This document shows positions 23,344 to 31,343 of a stretch of DNA of 64,000 bases, piece after piece; the first letter of the stretch is position 1, and every line of letters begins with the position of its first letter. The translations under genes and the position numbers were made by a program. Source of the stretch: Flavobacteriaceae bacterium PS02293 (GTDB lineage: Bacteria > Bacteroidota > Bacteroidia > Flavobacteriales > Weeksellaceae); the NCBI GenBank assembly GCA_029960045.1, contig JASCOV010000003.1:62001-126000 (forward strand), read 5' to 3'. Below the pieces are notes generated by a model. That model was not told the DNA's origin, searched no databases, and saw only the letters and a list, made by a program, of their open reading frames with translations.

Positions 23344-24708
23344 ATGTACACATTCAAAGGATTACTGACCGAAAACGGATGGATGGAAAATGCTTTTGTA
23401 AAGCTGGACGAATCTGGAAATATCTCAGAATTGAAAACCGTGGAAACACCCGAAGGCGAATATGTTGACGGTTATGTTTTGCCCGGATTTCAGAATGCGC
23501 ATTCGCACGCTTTTCAGTACGCGATGTGCGGTTTGGCGGAATATTTTGAAGGCTCGGAAGTTCCGGATGATTTCTGGAGCTGGCGCGATGCGATGTACCG
23601 AATTGCATTGTCGCTTTCGCCTGAGCAAATGGAAGATGTGGCTGCGATGTTGTACGCAGAAATGTTGCGAAATGGTTACACATCGGTGGCAGAATTTCAT
23701 TATGTGCATCACGACAAAGATGGAAAATTCTATCAAAATCTCTCAGAAATGGGCGAAAGATTGGTGGCTGCTGCGAAAAGAGTCGGAATTAGAATCACTT
23801 TGATTCCGATGTTTTATCAGAAAGGGAACTTTGGAACTGAGCCTTACGATTTGCAAAGACGTTTTATTTCAAAAAATATTGAAGACTATTATCAATTGTT
23901 GGAAGCTTCGAAACAATCCATAAAGTTTTATGACAAAGCTAATCTGGCGGTAGGTTCTCATTCTTTGAGAGCGGTTCAGAAAGAAGATTTGATTGAGTCA
24001 TCGTTGCTTGCGAAAGATTATCCGTTTCATATTCACATTGCGGAACAATTGAAGGAAATCAAAGATTCTGTGGATTTCTACGGGAAAAGACCTGCAGAAT
24101 GGCTACTGGAAAATTGTGAGGTCAATGAGAATTTCAATTTGATTCACTGCACACATTTGGAAGATAATGAGGTTGAAGGCATTGCAAAATCTGGTGCCAA
24201 CATAGTTCTTTGTCCTTCAACGGAAGGGAATTTGGGCGATGGAAAATTTAGGTTTAAGGATTATCAGAATTTTGGTGGGAATTGGTCGATTGGAACGGAT
24301 AGTCAGATTTGCGTGAATCCTTTGGAAGATTTACGAATTTTGGACTACGGACAGCGAATCTACACTCACAGACGCGATACATTTTTCCAGCCAAATCGTG
24401 GAGACAGCGGATTCAATGCTTTGAAGACGGCTTGGAAATCAGGACGGAAGTCGATGGCTTTTGAGAATGAGAATTTTTTCAAAGTCGGACAAAGTTTTGA
24501 TGCGGTTGTGATTGATGCAAAAGTGCCTTTGATTGCGACTTCTTCTCTAAAAAATCTTTGTAACACGATTATTTATTCTTCTGATTCTTCACATTTGCTT
24601 GGAACTATCGTTGCCGGAAAATGGGTTGTGAAAAATGGGAAACACGAGCATTATGAAGATGTAAGACAAGGTTTCGTTAAATCTATTAATGAAATTAAAA
24701 TACGCTAA
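23344..24708 (+). CDS. hutF: formimidoylglutamate deiminase
   Basis: Deaminates N-formimino-glutamate to N-formylglutamate and ammonia, feeding HutG. The 454-residue amidohydrolase shows the metal motif HSHAF (in GFQNAHSHAFQYAM), a conserved His in FHIHIAEQ, His in LIHCTHLED and the catalytic Asp in SIGTDSQICVNPLEDLR. The ATG at 23344 follows an in-frame TTG directly. aat starts 4 bp after the stop, so hutF, aat and the EamA gene form an operon. Confidence 0.92.
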   Translation: MYTFKGLLTENGWMENAFVKLDESGNISELKTVETPEGEYVDGYVLPGFQNAHSHAFQYAMCGLAEYFEGSEVPDDFWSWRDAMYRIALSLSPEQMEDVAAMLYAEMLRNGYTSVAEFHYVHHDKDGKFYQNLSEMGERLVAAAKRVGIRITLIPMFYQKGNFGTEPYDLQRRFISKNIEDYYQLLEASKQSIKFYDKANLAVGSHSLRAVQKEDLIESSLLAKDYPFHIHIAEQLKEIKDSVDFYGKRPAEWLLENCEVNENFNLIHCTHLEDNEVEGIAKSGANIVLCPSTEGNLGDGKFRFKDYQNFGGNWSIGTDSQICVNPLEDLRILDYGQRIYTHRRDTFFQPNRGDSGFNALKTAWKSGRKSMAFENENFFKVGQSFDAVVIDAKVPLIATSSLKNLCNTIIYSSDSSHLLGTIVAGKWVVKNGKHEHYEDVRQGFVKSINEIKIR

Positions 24709-24712
24709 TTAA

Positions 24713-25360
24713 ATGTTCCGCTTAGACCCAGAAGATATTTCTTTTCCCGACCCGGAACTTTATGACCCGCAAGATGGCTTAATGGCAATTGGTGGTAATT
24801 TGAGACCAGAAAGACTTTGGTTTGCCTATCAATTGGGACTTTTTCCTTGGTACAACGAAGGCGAAGAAATCCTTTGGTGGTGTCCCGATCCGAGATTTGT
24901 TTTGATTCCAAATGAAATCAAAATCTCAAAATCGATGAAGAAAATCTTGAGAGACGATATTTTTGAATTCACAGAAAATGAATGTTTTGAAGACGTGATG
25001 AGGAATTGCAAAATGGCGGAACGCAAAGATCAAGACGGAACTTGGATTAACGAAGAACTAATAGAATCATTTGTGAAACTTCATCAATTTGGGAAAGCGA
25101 AAAGTTTTGAGGTTTGGCAAAATGGCGAATTGGTCGGTGGTTTCTATGGCATCCAAGTCGGGAATGTATTTTGTGGCGAAAGTATGTTTGCAAAAGTTTC
25201 CAACGCTTCAAAAGCCGGCTTCATCCATTTTACAACCAAATATCAAAATCAATGGGAACTTATCGACTGCCAAATCCATTCTGAACATCTGGAAAGTCTG
25301 GGCGCGAAAATGATTCCTAAAATCGATTATCTAAAAATCTTAAAACAACAAATCTCTTGA
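24713..25360 (+). CDS. aat: leucyl/phenylalanyl-tRNA--protein transferase
   Basis: Attaches Leu or Phe to proteins with N-terminal Arg or Lys, marking them for ClpAP (N-end rule). At 215 residues it shows the family opening FPDPELYDPQDGLMAIGG, then YQLGLFPWYNEGEEILWWCPDPRFVL, EVWQNGELVGGFYGIQVGNVFCGESMFA and DCQIHSEHLESLGAK. All signature blocks are present and length is normal. It sits 4 bp behind hutF and overlaps the transporter gene start. Confidence 0.95.
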   Translation: MFRLDPEDISFPDPELYDPQDGLMAIGGNLRPERLWFAYQLGLFPWYNEGEEILWWCPDPRFVLIPNEIKISKSMKKILRDDIFEFTENECFEDVMRNCKMAERKDQDGTWINEELIESFVKLHQFGKAKSFEVWQNGELVGGFYGIQVGNVFCGESMFAKVSNASKAGFIHFTTKYQNQWELIDCQIHSEHLESLGAKMIPKIDYLKILKQQIS

Positions 25361-26238
25361 CAGCAGAAAAACAAAAATGGGTTCTCCTAATCGCCTTATC
25401 ATTAATTTGGGGTTCCTCTTTTATACTCATAAAAAAATCACTTGACCACTTCAATCCGTATGAAGTCGGTGCTTTGCGGGTTTTGATTTCCGGAATCGTT
25501 CTGATGCCTTATGCTATTGCGAAAAGAAAACTTTTTCCAAAGCGACATTTGAAATGGCTCATCGTTGCGGCATTTACAGGAAGCTTCATTCCGATGTTTC
25601 TCTTCCCAATGGCGGAAACTGAAATCAGCAGTAGCATTGCCGGAATCATCAATTCTATGATGCCGATATTTGTGATTATTGTAGGTTCGTTGGTTTGGAA
25701 ATTCTCGACGACCAAAAGGCAATTGCTGGGTGTTCTGATAAGTTTTGTTGGTGCTTGTATTTTGGCTTTGGGAAGTGGCGAAAGTGGTGAAATCAAAATC
25801 TATCCTATTCTATTATTGATTCTTGCGGTACTACTCTATGCGATTTGTACCACCACTATCAAGTCAAAACTACACGAAGTTCCGGCCATTCTGATGTCGG
25901 CCTATGTCTTTTCGTTTGTCTTGTTTTTACCATCATTGATTGCATTGATTTTTGCCGGATTTTTTAAAGATTTGACATTGAATCAAGATACTTTGGAAGG
26001 ACTGGGCTTTGTGGCGATATTATCGATTTTCGGGACGGGACTGGCGATGATGATGAATTATAAATTACTGAGTATTTCGACACCGCTTTTTGCTTCAACC
26101 GTGACTTTGTTGATGCCAATTGTTGCGATTATCTGGGGAATTTTGGATGGCGAGAAATTGACGACGCAGCAGTCTGTTGGCGCTTTGGTAATTTTGGCTG
26201 GTTTGATATTTTTGAGGAGTAAACCGAAGGTGGTTTGA
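25357..26238 (+). CDS. EamA-family (DMT) transporter
   Basis: A 293-residue inner-membrane protein with about ten membrane helices in two EamA halves (about 8-140 and 150-290), including WGSSFILIKKSL and the second-half repeat ending LVILAGLIFLRS. Family members export amino acids, metabolites or drugs; substrate unknown. The likely start is TTG at 25357, overlapping the aat stop (TTGA), as there is no in-frame ATG before the first helix. Translational coupling to aat is therefore likely. Confidence 0.88.
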   Translation: MTAEKQKWVLLIALSLIWGSSFILIKKSLDHFNPYEVGALRVLISGIVLMPYAIAKRKLFPKRHLKWLIVAAFTGSFIPMFLFPMAETEISSSIAGIINSMMPIFVIIVGSLVWKFSTTKRQLLGVLISFVGACILALGSGESGEIKIYPILLLILAVLLYAICTTTIKSKLHEVPAILMSAYVFSFVLFLPSLIALIFAGFFKDLTLNQDTLEGLGFVAILSIFGTGLAMMMNYKLLSISTPLFASTVTLLMPIVAIIWGILDGEKLTTQQSVGALVILAGLIFLRSKPKVV

Positions 26239-26415
26239 TGCTTGTTTGATGGATTTTGAACGCAAAGCCCGCTAAGATTTTTTTTAACAATATTGAAAAT
26301 ATTTTAAGTTTCGCAAAGACGTAAACTCATCAAAGAAAAAGCTTATTATCTTCCACTATTTCGATTCTTACGGAATGATAATATCGTGTTTCAACATTGA
26401 ATGTTTGATTAAATG

Positions 26416-26515
26416 ACAAAAACCATAGCCCTGATTGCAGTGGAAATCCCACAGCAAGCGATGGGAAAGCAAGGCGCGAGGAATTGCAACGGAAAGCAGG
26501 TTCCCGGCTCCTAAA
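26416..26515. repeat. ~100-bp interspersed repeat, copy A
   Basis: About 90% identical to 52471-52569, with about nine differences and one indel by eye: AGCCCTGATTGCAGTGGAAA, then CCCACAGCAAGCG and a shared end CAGGTTCCCGGCTCC. It lies between converging genes, overlapping no frame. The rest of 26239-26549 holds only the half palindrome at 26363-26378. Confidence 0.8.
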
Positions 26516-26518
26516 AAC

Positions 26519-26545
26519 GAAAAAGCCCAGACGAATCTGAGCTTT
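26519..26545 (-). terminator. terminator of the TPR gene
   Basis: Stem AAAGCCCAGA and TCTGAGCTTT with a CGAA loop (26522-26545), T run on the minus strand at 26519-26524. Confidence 0.7.
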
Positions 26546-26549
26546 AATT

Positions 26550-27920
26550 TTATTTCTTTTTGGCCTTTATTTTTTTGACCTGTTCTTTAATGAACGGATA
26601 TTTCTGTTGCATATCTTTGCTAAGTGTGGAATCCAGTTCTAGCGCTTTTTCAAGCATTGCAATTCCTTCTGATTCGCTTTTCAAGTGCAAATAACAATTG
26701 CTGAGCTGATAATATAATTCGGCACGCGGATGGGCTTTCAGGGCTTTTTCTAAAATAGTTACGGCCTCTTCATATTCACCAATCAACATCAAAACTTCTG
26801 AGTAAGCGTACCAGTTGTAAAACCTCGTTGGTTCAGATTCTATCAGCTTTTTAAGGCAGGTTAAGCTTTCTTCGTAATCACCGCAAGTGATGTAAAGAAA
26901 TGCCAAACGCTTTTGATACTCGACGTTTCCTTCGCTAAGAGCTGCTGCTTCCTGAGCAAAATAAAGTGCTTCTTTTGGATTTCCCAACTCTTCATAAATG
27001 TAGGATTGCTCCATCATCGCCAAATAAAATTGTGGGTCTTCTCTCAACGATTTTTGGAAAGATGTAAGCGCAGGAACCAATTTCTTGGCTTCTTTGTAAC
27101 ACAATCCAATTTTGTAGAACGTGAAAGCTTTGGTGTATTCCAAATCGAGCATTTCCTCGTAAACAGCAATCGCTTTGTCCCACTCTCCCATCGCTTCATA
27201 ACAAGCGGCTTTGTTGGCATAAACACCAACAGCCTGCGAATTAATCGCTAAAAGATAATCGAAACCGTTGATGGCTTCTTCGTAATTCTTTTTGTTGAAA
27301 TGGAATTGTCCGTACTCATACCAAGCGGTTTCCGAAAAAGAAAACTTGTCAAGATATTGATTCAGGAAATCCAAAGCTTCTTGCGAACGGTTCAATTTAC
27401 TATAACAAACCATCACGTTTTCCAAAGAATAATCGTCGTAAGGGTCGTGCTCCAAAGCTGATGTGTAATGTTTCAGCGCATTGAATGGGTCGTCTAGATT
27501 GACATATTCGTCGGCGATGAAATTGTGAAGGAAATTTTCTTCCTCTTCCAATTCCAAAGCTTTCTGGCAATATTCGATTGATTTTTTCGGGTTTCCGAGA
27601 TTGGAGTAATATTTTGCACAACAAACCAAAAAGTCTGTGTCTTCCAAAGAGGACTGATGCAATTCATCAATCAGTTCTTTAGCTTTTGTATAACGTTCCA
27701 GTTCCAGGAAAACTTCCAATTGCTTGGTTTTAATTTCTAGGGAATTCGGATGTATTTTCAGAGCGTGATTTACGGCCATTTCTGCATAGCTATAATCTCC
27801 CAGCTCCAGATAATAGATGATGATTTCTATATACTCTTCGGTATCGAAATAGAATTCATCATTATTCTCTATCATTTCTTCGAACTTTTTAGCAAGTTCG
27901 TTTTCAAAAAATTCTTCCAA
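26550..27920 (-). CDS. tetratricopeptide-repeat protein
   Basis: A 456-residue protein almost wholly built of TPR helices (about 12 units from residue 30 to 440; e.g. AWYEYGQFHFNKKNYEEAINGFDYLLAI and AELYYQLSNCYLHLKSESEGIAMLEKAL). The tail is lysine rich. No signal peptide or enzyme domain, so it is probably a cytoplasmic scaffold. The first in-frame start is TTG at 27920; the first internal Met would cut off 16 residues. It is monocistronic with its own terminator. Partner unknown. Confidence 0.85.
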   Translation of the reverse strand: MEEFFENELAKKFEEMIENNDEFYFDTEEYIEIIIYYLELGDYSYAEMAVNHALKIHPNSLEIKTKQLEVFLELERYTKAKELIDELHQSSLEDTDFLVCCAKYYSNLGNPKKSIEYCQKALELEEEENFLHNFIADEYVNLDDPFNALKHYTSALEHDPYDDYSLENVMVCYSKLNRSQEALDFLNQYLDKFSFSETAWYEYGQFHFNKKNYEEAINGFDYLLAINSQAVGVYANKAACYEAMGEWDKAIAVYEEMLDLEYTKAFTFYKIGLCYKEAKKLVPALTSFQKSLREDPQFYLAMMEQSYIYEELGNPKEALYFAQEAAALSEGNVEYQKRLAFLYITCGDYEESLTCLKKLIESEPTRFYNWYAYSEVLMLIGEYEEAVTILEKALKAHPRAELYYQLSNCYLHLKSESEGIAMLEKALELDSTLSKDMQQKYPFIKEQVKKIKAKKK

Positions 27921-28048
27921 TAGTGTAAAGATTTAGACTAGAGATTGAGTGTTGAGAATTACAAATACCCGGTCCTGAAATCTGCTTGTATAAAGTTAAT
28001 AAATTAAATTCTGAAAATAAGCACTTTGCGTGTCACAACTTATTAACA

Positions 28049-28729
28049 TTAATCCTTTTTCTGTTCTGTGTAGATTGTAGTCAAAAACATACCAAACGAT
28101 TTTTCCAAACCTGTAATATCGCCGGATTTCAGGTTGACTCCTCCATAGATACTATCATTACTACGAATTTTGAAATCTGTCAAAGAAAGGTACAAAGACG
28201 GCTGTCCGGATTTTGCTGACAATTTTACCGTTGAACCTAATAATTTTCTGGTTGAGACTGACATAATTTCATTCTCATTCAGATTAAGTTTGATGAAACT
28301 TCTTGGTTCTAACTCTGTAGTTTTGTTATTGATATTGATTTTCTGCTTTTTTTCTGAGGAGGAAACTAAGTAAGCAACATTTTCCTCAGTTGGAATATCA
28401 TCAATATTGGTATAATATAAATTCAGAATATAGTAAGATGGATTAAAATTCTGAATTGTCCCGTCGATATTTTCAATTGGTTTCAAACTGAATGAATTGG
28501 CTCCAACTTGTTTTGCTTTTTTATAAACATCGCCGAAAATCTCTACATCATTATTTGAGTAAGCATTCACCAAAATCTCTCCGAGAAATTCTGATTTTGA
28601 AGGTTCATTGATTTTATAAAAAAACTTGTCCTTGTTTTCATTCGTTTTCTCGACCTTATTCAGGGTAACGATCTGAAGATAAAAGAACTGAAAACAAAAA
28701 ACACTGATTAAAAATAGGAGTTTACGCAT
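28049..28729 (-). CDS. secreted protein of unknown function
   Basis: A 226-residue protein with a Sec-type signal (MRKLLFLISVFCFQFFYLQI). The mature part is rich in beta-prone and Asn/Lys stretches and contains a NFNPSYYILNLYYTN segment. No Cys in the mature part, no lipobox and no T9SS domain. Family not recognised. Its start overlaps the rfbD end by 8 bp, so it is probably co-transcribed with it, behind the thioesterase. Confidence 0.7.
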   Translation of the reverse strand: MRKLLFLISVFCFQFFYLQIVTLNKVEKTNENKDKFFYKINEPSKSEFLGEILVNAYSNNDVEIFGDVYKKAKQVGANSFSLKPIENIDGTIQNFNPSYYILNLYYTNIDDIPTEENVAYLVSSSEKKQKININNKTTELEPRSFIKLNLNENEIMSVSTRKLLGSTVKLSAKSGQPSLYLSLTDFKIRSNDSIYGGVNLKSGDITGLEKSFGMFLTTIYTEQKKD

Positions 28730-29591
28730 TCGTTAATTTTAGGATTTCTACACAATCCTGAAGGCTGTTTTCCCAATGTTTTGGTTCGATGTTGTAATCT
28801 TTTTCGATTTTGTCCAAAGACATTGTACTTCTTTTTGGGCGTTTTGCCGGTGTTGGGAATTCCTCAGTTGTGATTGACTTTAATATAACGTCAGAACCTG
28901 AGAATTCTTTTATTTTATTAGCAAAATCAAACCAAGTAGTTTCCGGATAGTTTGAGAAATGATAAATTCCGAACTTTTTATTTTCAGTTTCGATGATTTC
29001 CATAATCGCTTCTGCCAAGTCGTTTGCATTGGTTGGTTGTCCGTGTTGGTCGCCTACAATTCCCAATTCATCTTTAATATTGAATAAATGAAGCATTGTC
29101 TTCACAAAATTCTTATTGAATTCTGAATATAACCAAGACGTTCTAAGAATTACAGTCTCGGGATTATTTTCTAAAGCCAATTCTTCGCCTTTTCGCTTTG
29201 AAGCACCATAAACACCAATTGGGTCTGTAAAATCATCTTCTGAATAACTAAGATTGGTTTCACCGTCAAAAACATAGTCGGTAGAAACGTGAATCAAAAC
29301 AGCGTTGTGTTCTTTTGAAACTTCGGCAAGATTACCAACACCAATTGCATTGACAGCAAAAGCTTTATCTTCTTCTTTCTCCGCTAAATCTACAGCTGTA
29401 TAAGCTGAAGCATTGATAACAAAATCAGGTTTATATTCTTCAAATTCTTTCTCAATCTGAGCTTTATCTGTAATATTAAGTGCATCCGACCCTGTAAAAT
29501 TGAAATCAAATTGATCGTGATATTTTGGTGCTAATTTTTGAAGACAATGTCCTAACTGGCCGTTTCCACCAACAACTAATATTCTTTTCAT
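28722..29591 (-). CDS. rfbD: dTDP-4-dehydrorhamnose reductase
   Basis: A 289-residue extended SDR that reduces dTDP-4-dehydro-L-rhamnose to dTDP-L-rhamnose for surface polysaccharides. The nucleotide site is VVGGNGQLGHCLQ at the N-terminus, with VINASAYTAVDLAEKEE, the catalytic YGASKRKGE (YxxxK) and LRTSWLYSEF, all usual RfbD blocks. It is separate from the other rfb genes, which are not in the window. It starts 2 bp after the thioesterase stop. Confidence 0.93.
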   Translation of the reverse strand: MKRILVVGGNGQLGHCLQKLAPKYHDQFDFNFTGSDALNITDKAQIEKEFEEYKPDFVINASAYTAVDLAEKEEDKAFAVNAIGVGNLAEVSKEHNAVLIHVSTDYVFDGETNLSYSEDDFTDPIGVYGASKRKGEELALENNPETVILRTSWLYSEFNKNFVKTMLHLFNIKDELGIVGDQHGQPTNANDLAEAIMEIIETENKKFGIYHFSNYPETTWFDFANKIKEFSGSDVILKSITTEEFPTPAKRPKRSTMSLDKIEKDYNIEPKHWENSLQDCVEILKLTNA

Positions 29592-29593
29592 AA

Positions 29594-30073
29594 CTATTTT
29601 ATTCTATTTTGATTCCTGAAAAAGACAACTCTTTCTTTAAATGTTTTATGGTCAATTTCCACTAAGAAATGGGCGAATTTTTCTAAAGTTGCGTCCGGCA
29701 TTTTCTCAGCTCTTCTGGTTTTCATATTAAAGTAGATTACTGTCAACCAAAATACGGCATTTATCTTACCATTCTCATCTTTCATTAATAATTCTACAAC
29801 AGCAGTCAAATCATCTACAGAAATGGTCTTACTCGTAATTTCAACGGTTGAATTGTACCTTACTTCTTTTAAATATGCGATCTCATTTTGAATTGTAACC
29901 CAAGTGCAACCAGTTTCTCTTGTATACTGTTCGTACGTGAATCCGTAGTTTTGTTCCACGTGGTCCTCTCTCGCATTGAGCATATACTCAAGATATTTCA
30001 CATTATTGAGATGCCCGATTGGATCGCAATCTGCGAAACGGATCTTTACAGTAGATGAAAATTCTTTTTCCAT
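29594..30073 (-). CDS. acyl-CoA thioesterase, hotdog fold
   Basis: A 159-residue single hotdog-domain protein of the 4-hydroxybenzoyl-CoA thioesterase/YbgC class: VKIRFADCDPIGHLNNVKYLEYMLNAREDH with the catalytic-type Asp in DCDPIGHLNN, then ISVDDLTAVVELLMKDENGK. It hydrolyses an acyl-CoA whose identity cannot be told. First gene of a thioesterase-rfbD-secreted protein set on the minus strand. Confidence 0.85.
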   Translation of the reverse strand: MEKEFSSTVKIRFADCDPIGHLNNVKYLEYMLNAREDHVEQNYGFTYEQYTRETGCTWVTIQNEIAYLKEVRYNSTVEITSKTISVDDLTAVVELLMKDENGKINAVFWLTVIYFNMKTRRAEKMPDATLEKFAHFLVEIDHKTFKERVVFFRNQNRIK

Positions 30074-30090
30074 AAATCACTATTCCTAAA

Positions 30091-30120
30091 AAACCGTCTC
30101 GCTATAGAACGAGACGGTTT
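30091..30120 (-). terminator. terminator of the bamA-skp operon
   Basis: Perfect stem AAACCGTCTCG (30091-30101) and CGAGACGGTTT (30110-30120) followed by T on both strands. It lies 22 bp past the skp stop. Confidence 0.85.
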
Positions 30121-30141
30121 TTATTATTTTTTTGAATTGAA

Positions 30142-30642
30142 TTAAAGACCTAATTCTTTTTTAACTGCAGCTGTTGCATCTGTACCTGCTTTGTAAACTA
30201 AAGCCGGGCTAGAAGCATCAAATACGAATTCATAACCTGCTGCTTTTGAAACTTTAGCGATAGCATCATTGATTTTTTTCTCAATTGGATTTAATCCTGC
30301 ATCTCTTTTCTCAGCAATATCTTTTTGAGCAGCAGCATAAAGTTGCTGAAGGTTGTCCTGAATTTTTTGAACTTCCTGACTTCTTTGTTCGTTGATAGCT
30401 TGAGTTTGTTTAGGTGCTTCGTCCTGATATTTTTTCATCAAATCCTGAAGTGACTTACCTTGTTTCTCTAATTCTCCTTGTTTTGAAGTTTGCAAAGATT
30501 GTAATTGAGCATCAAGAGCCTTCATTTCCGGCATTGATGTAAAGATCGAATTGATATCAACAGAAGCTATTTTTTGAGCTTGTGCAAATCCAGTTGCAAA
30601 AACCATTACAACGGCTACTAATAATACATTTAATTTGTTCAT
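30142..30642 (-). CDS. OmpH/Skp-family periplasmic chaperone (second copy)
   Basis: A 166-residue protein with a cleavable signal (MNKLNVLLVAVVMVFATGFAQA). The mature part starts IASVDINSIFTSMPEMKALD, continues as two long Gln/Lys/Glu helices (about 45-120) and ends in the conserved core FVFDASSPALVYKAGTDAT. Skp-type chaperones hold unfolded outer-membrane proteins on the way to BamA. It is last gene of the uppS-bamA-skp-skp block, 35 bp behind the other Skp copy. Confidence 0.9.
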   Translation of the reverse strand: MNKLNVLLVAVVMVFATGFAQAQKIASVDINSIFTSMPEMKALDAQLQSLQTSKQGELEKQGKSLQDLMKKYQDEAPKQTQAINEQRSQEVQKIQDNLQQLYAAAQKDIAEKRDAGLNPIEKKINDAIAKVSKAAGYEFVFDASSPALVYKAGTDATAAVKKELGL

Positions 30643-30676
30643 TTTAAAAAGTTATGTTTATAATTTATATTAATTC

Positions 30677-31321
30677 TTATTCTCTTTTAAGTTCGGTTGC
30701 CTCTGCAGATTTTGCTTTTCTTTGCAATGCACCACCTTTTATTTTAGTATCTGAGCTTCCTTTAGTTCCAACACCTGGTCTTGTGTTACTTTTAGTTTCT
30801 TCTCCTTTTGGAAGGCTTTTTCCTAAAAGATTTAAAACAGCCTCTGTGTAGTCATATTTTTTATCTAGAAAAATGACACTAATATTGTTGCTTTTATCAA
30901 GAACTATGCCCAGATTATTCTTAGTAGAGACAGTTTTGATCGCATTCCAAATCTGATCCTGATAAGGTTTTGTAAGATTGGATCTCAATTGGTTTATCTC
31001 TCCGTTTGTTCCGAATCTTCCACCAATTGTATTACGAATATTGGTTTCCATATCCAGAACTTCTTTTTCTCTTAACTTTAATTGATCGCCTAACAGAAGT
31101 ACTTTTTCGTTCTCAAAAGCTTCTCTTTTTCTTTCATATTCTGACTGCAATCTTTGAAGATCAGATTGCCATTGAGCAACCTGTGTGTTAAGTCTAGCTT
31201 CTGCTTCTTTATATTGAGGCAATTTACTCAAAACATAATTGGTATCTACAACGCCAATCTTTTGTGCATAGATTTGTGTTGCGTTAAAAAGAATTGTTAC
31301 AATTAAAGCTATTTTTTTCAT
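30677..31321 (-). CDS. OmpH/Skp-family periplasmic chaperone (first copy)
   Basis: A 214-residue protein with signal MKKIALIVTILFNATQIYAQ, Skp core opening IGVVDTNYVLSKLPQYKEAE, charged helices (about 45-110) and the closing LGIVLDKSNNISVIFLDKKYDYTEAVL. It has an added basic C-terminal tail (about 170-214, KGEETKSNTRPG and onward) absent from the other copy, possibly disordered. It lies 23 bp behind bamA. Confidence 0.9.
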   Translation of the reverse strand: MKKIALIVTILFNATQIYAQKIGVVDTNYVLSKLPQYKEAEARLNTQVAQWQSDLQRLQSEYERKREAFENEKVLLLGDQLKLREKEVLDMETNIRNTIGGRFGTNGEINQLRSNLTKPYQDQIWNAIKTVSTKNNLGIVLDKSNNISVIFLDKKYDYTEAVLNLLGKSLPKGEETKSNTRPGVGTKGSSDTKIKGGALQRKAKSAEATELKRE

Positions 31322-31343
31322 CGTATAAAAATAAAAAATTATT

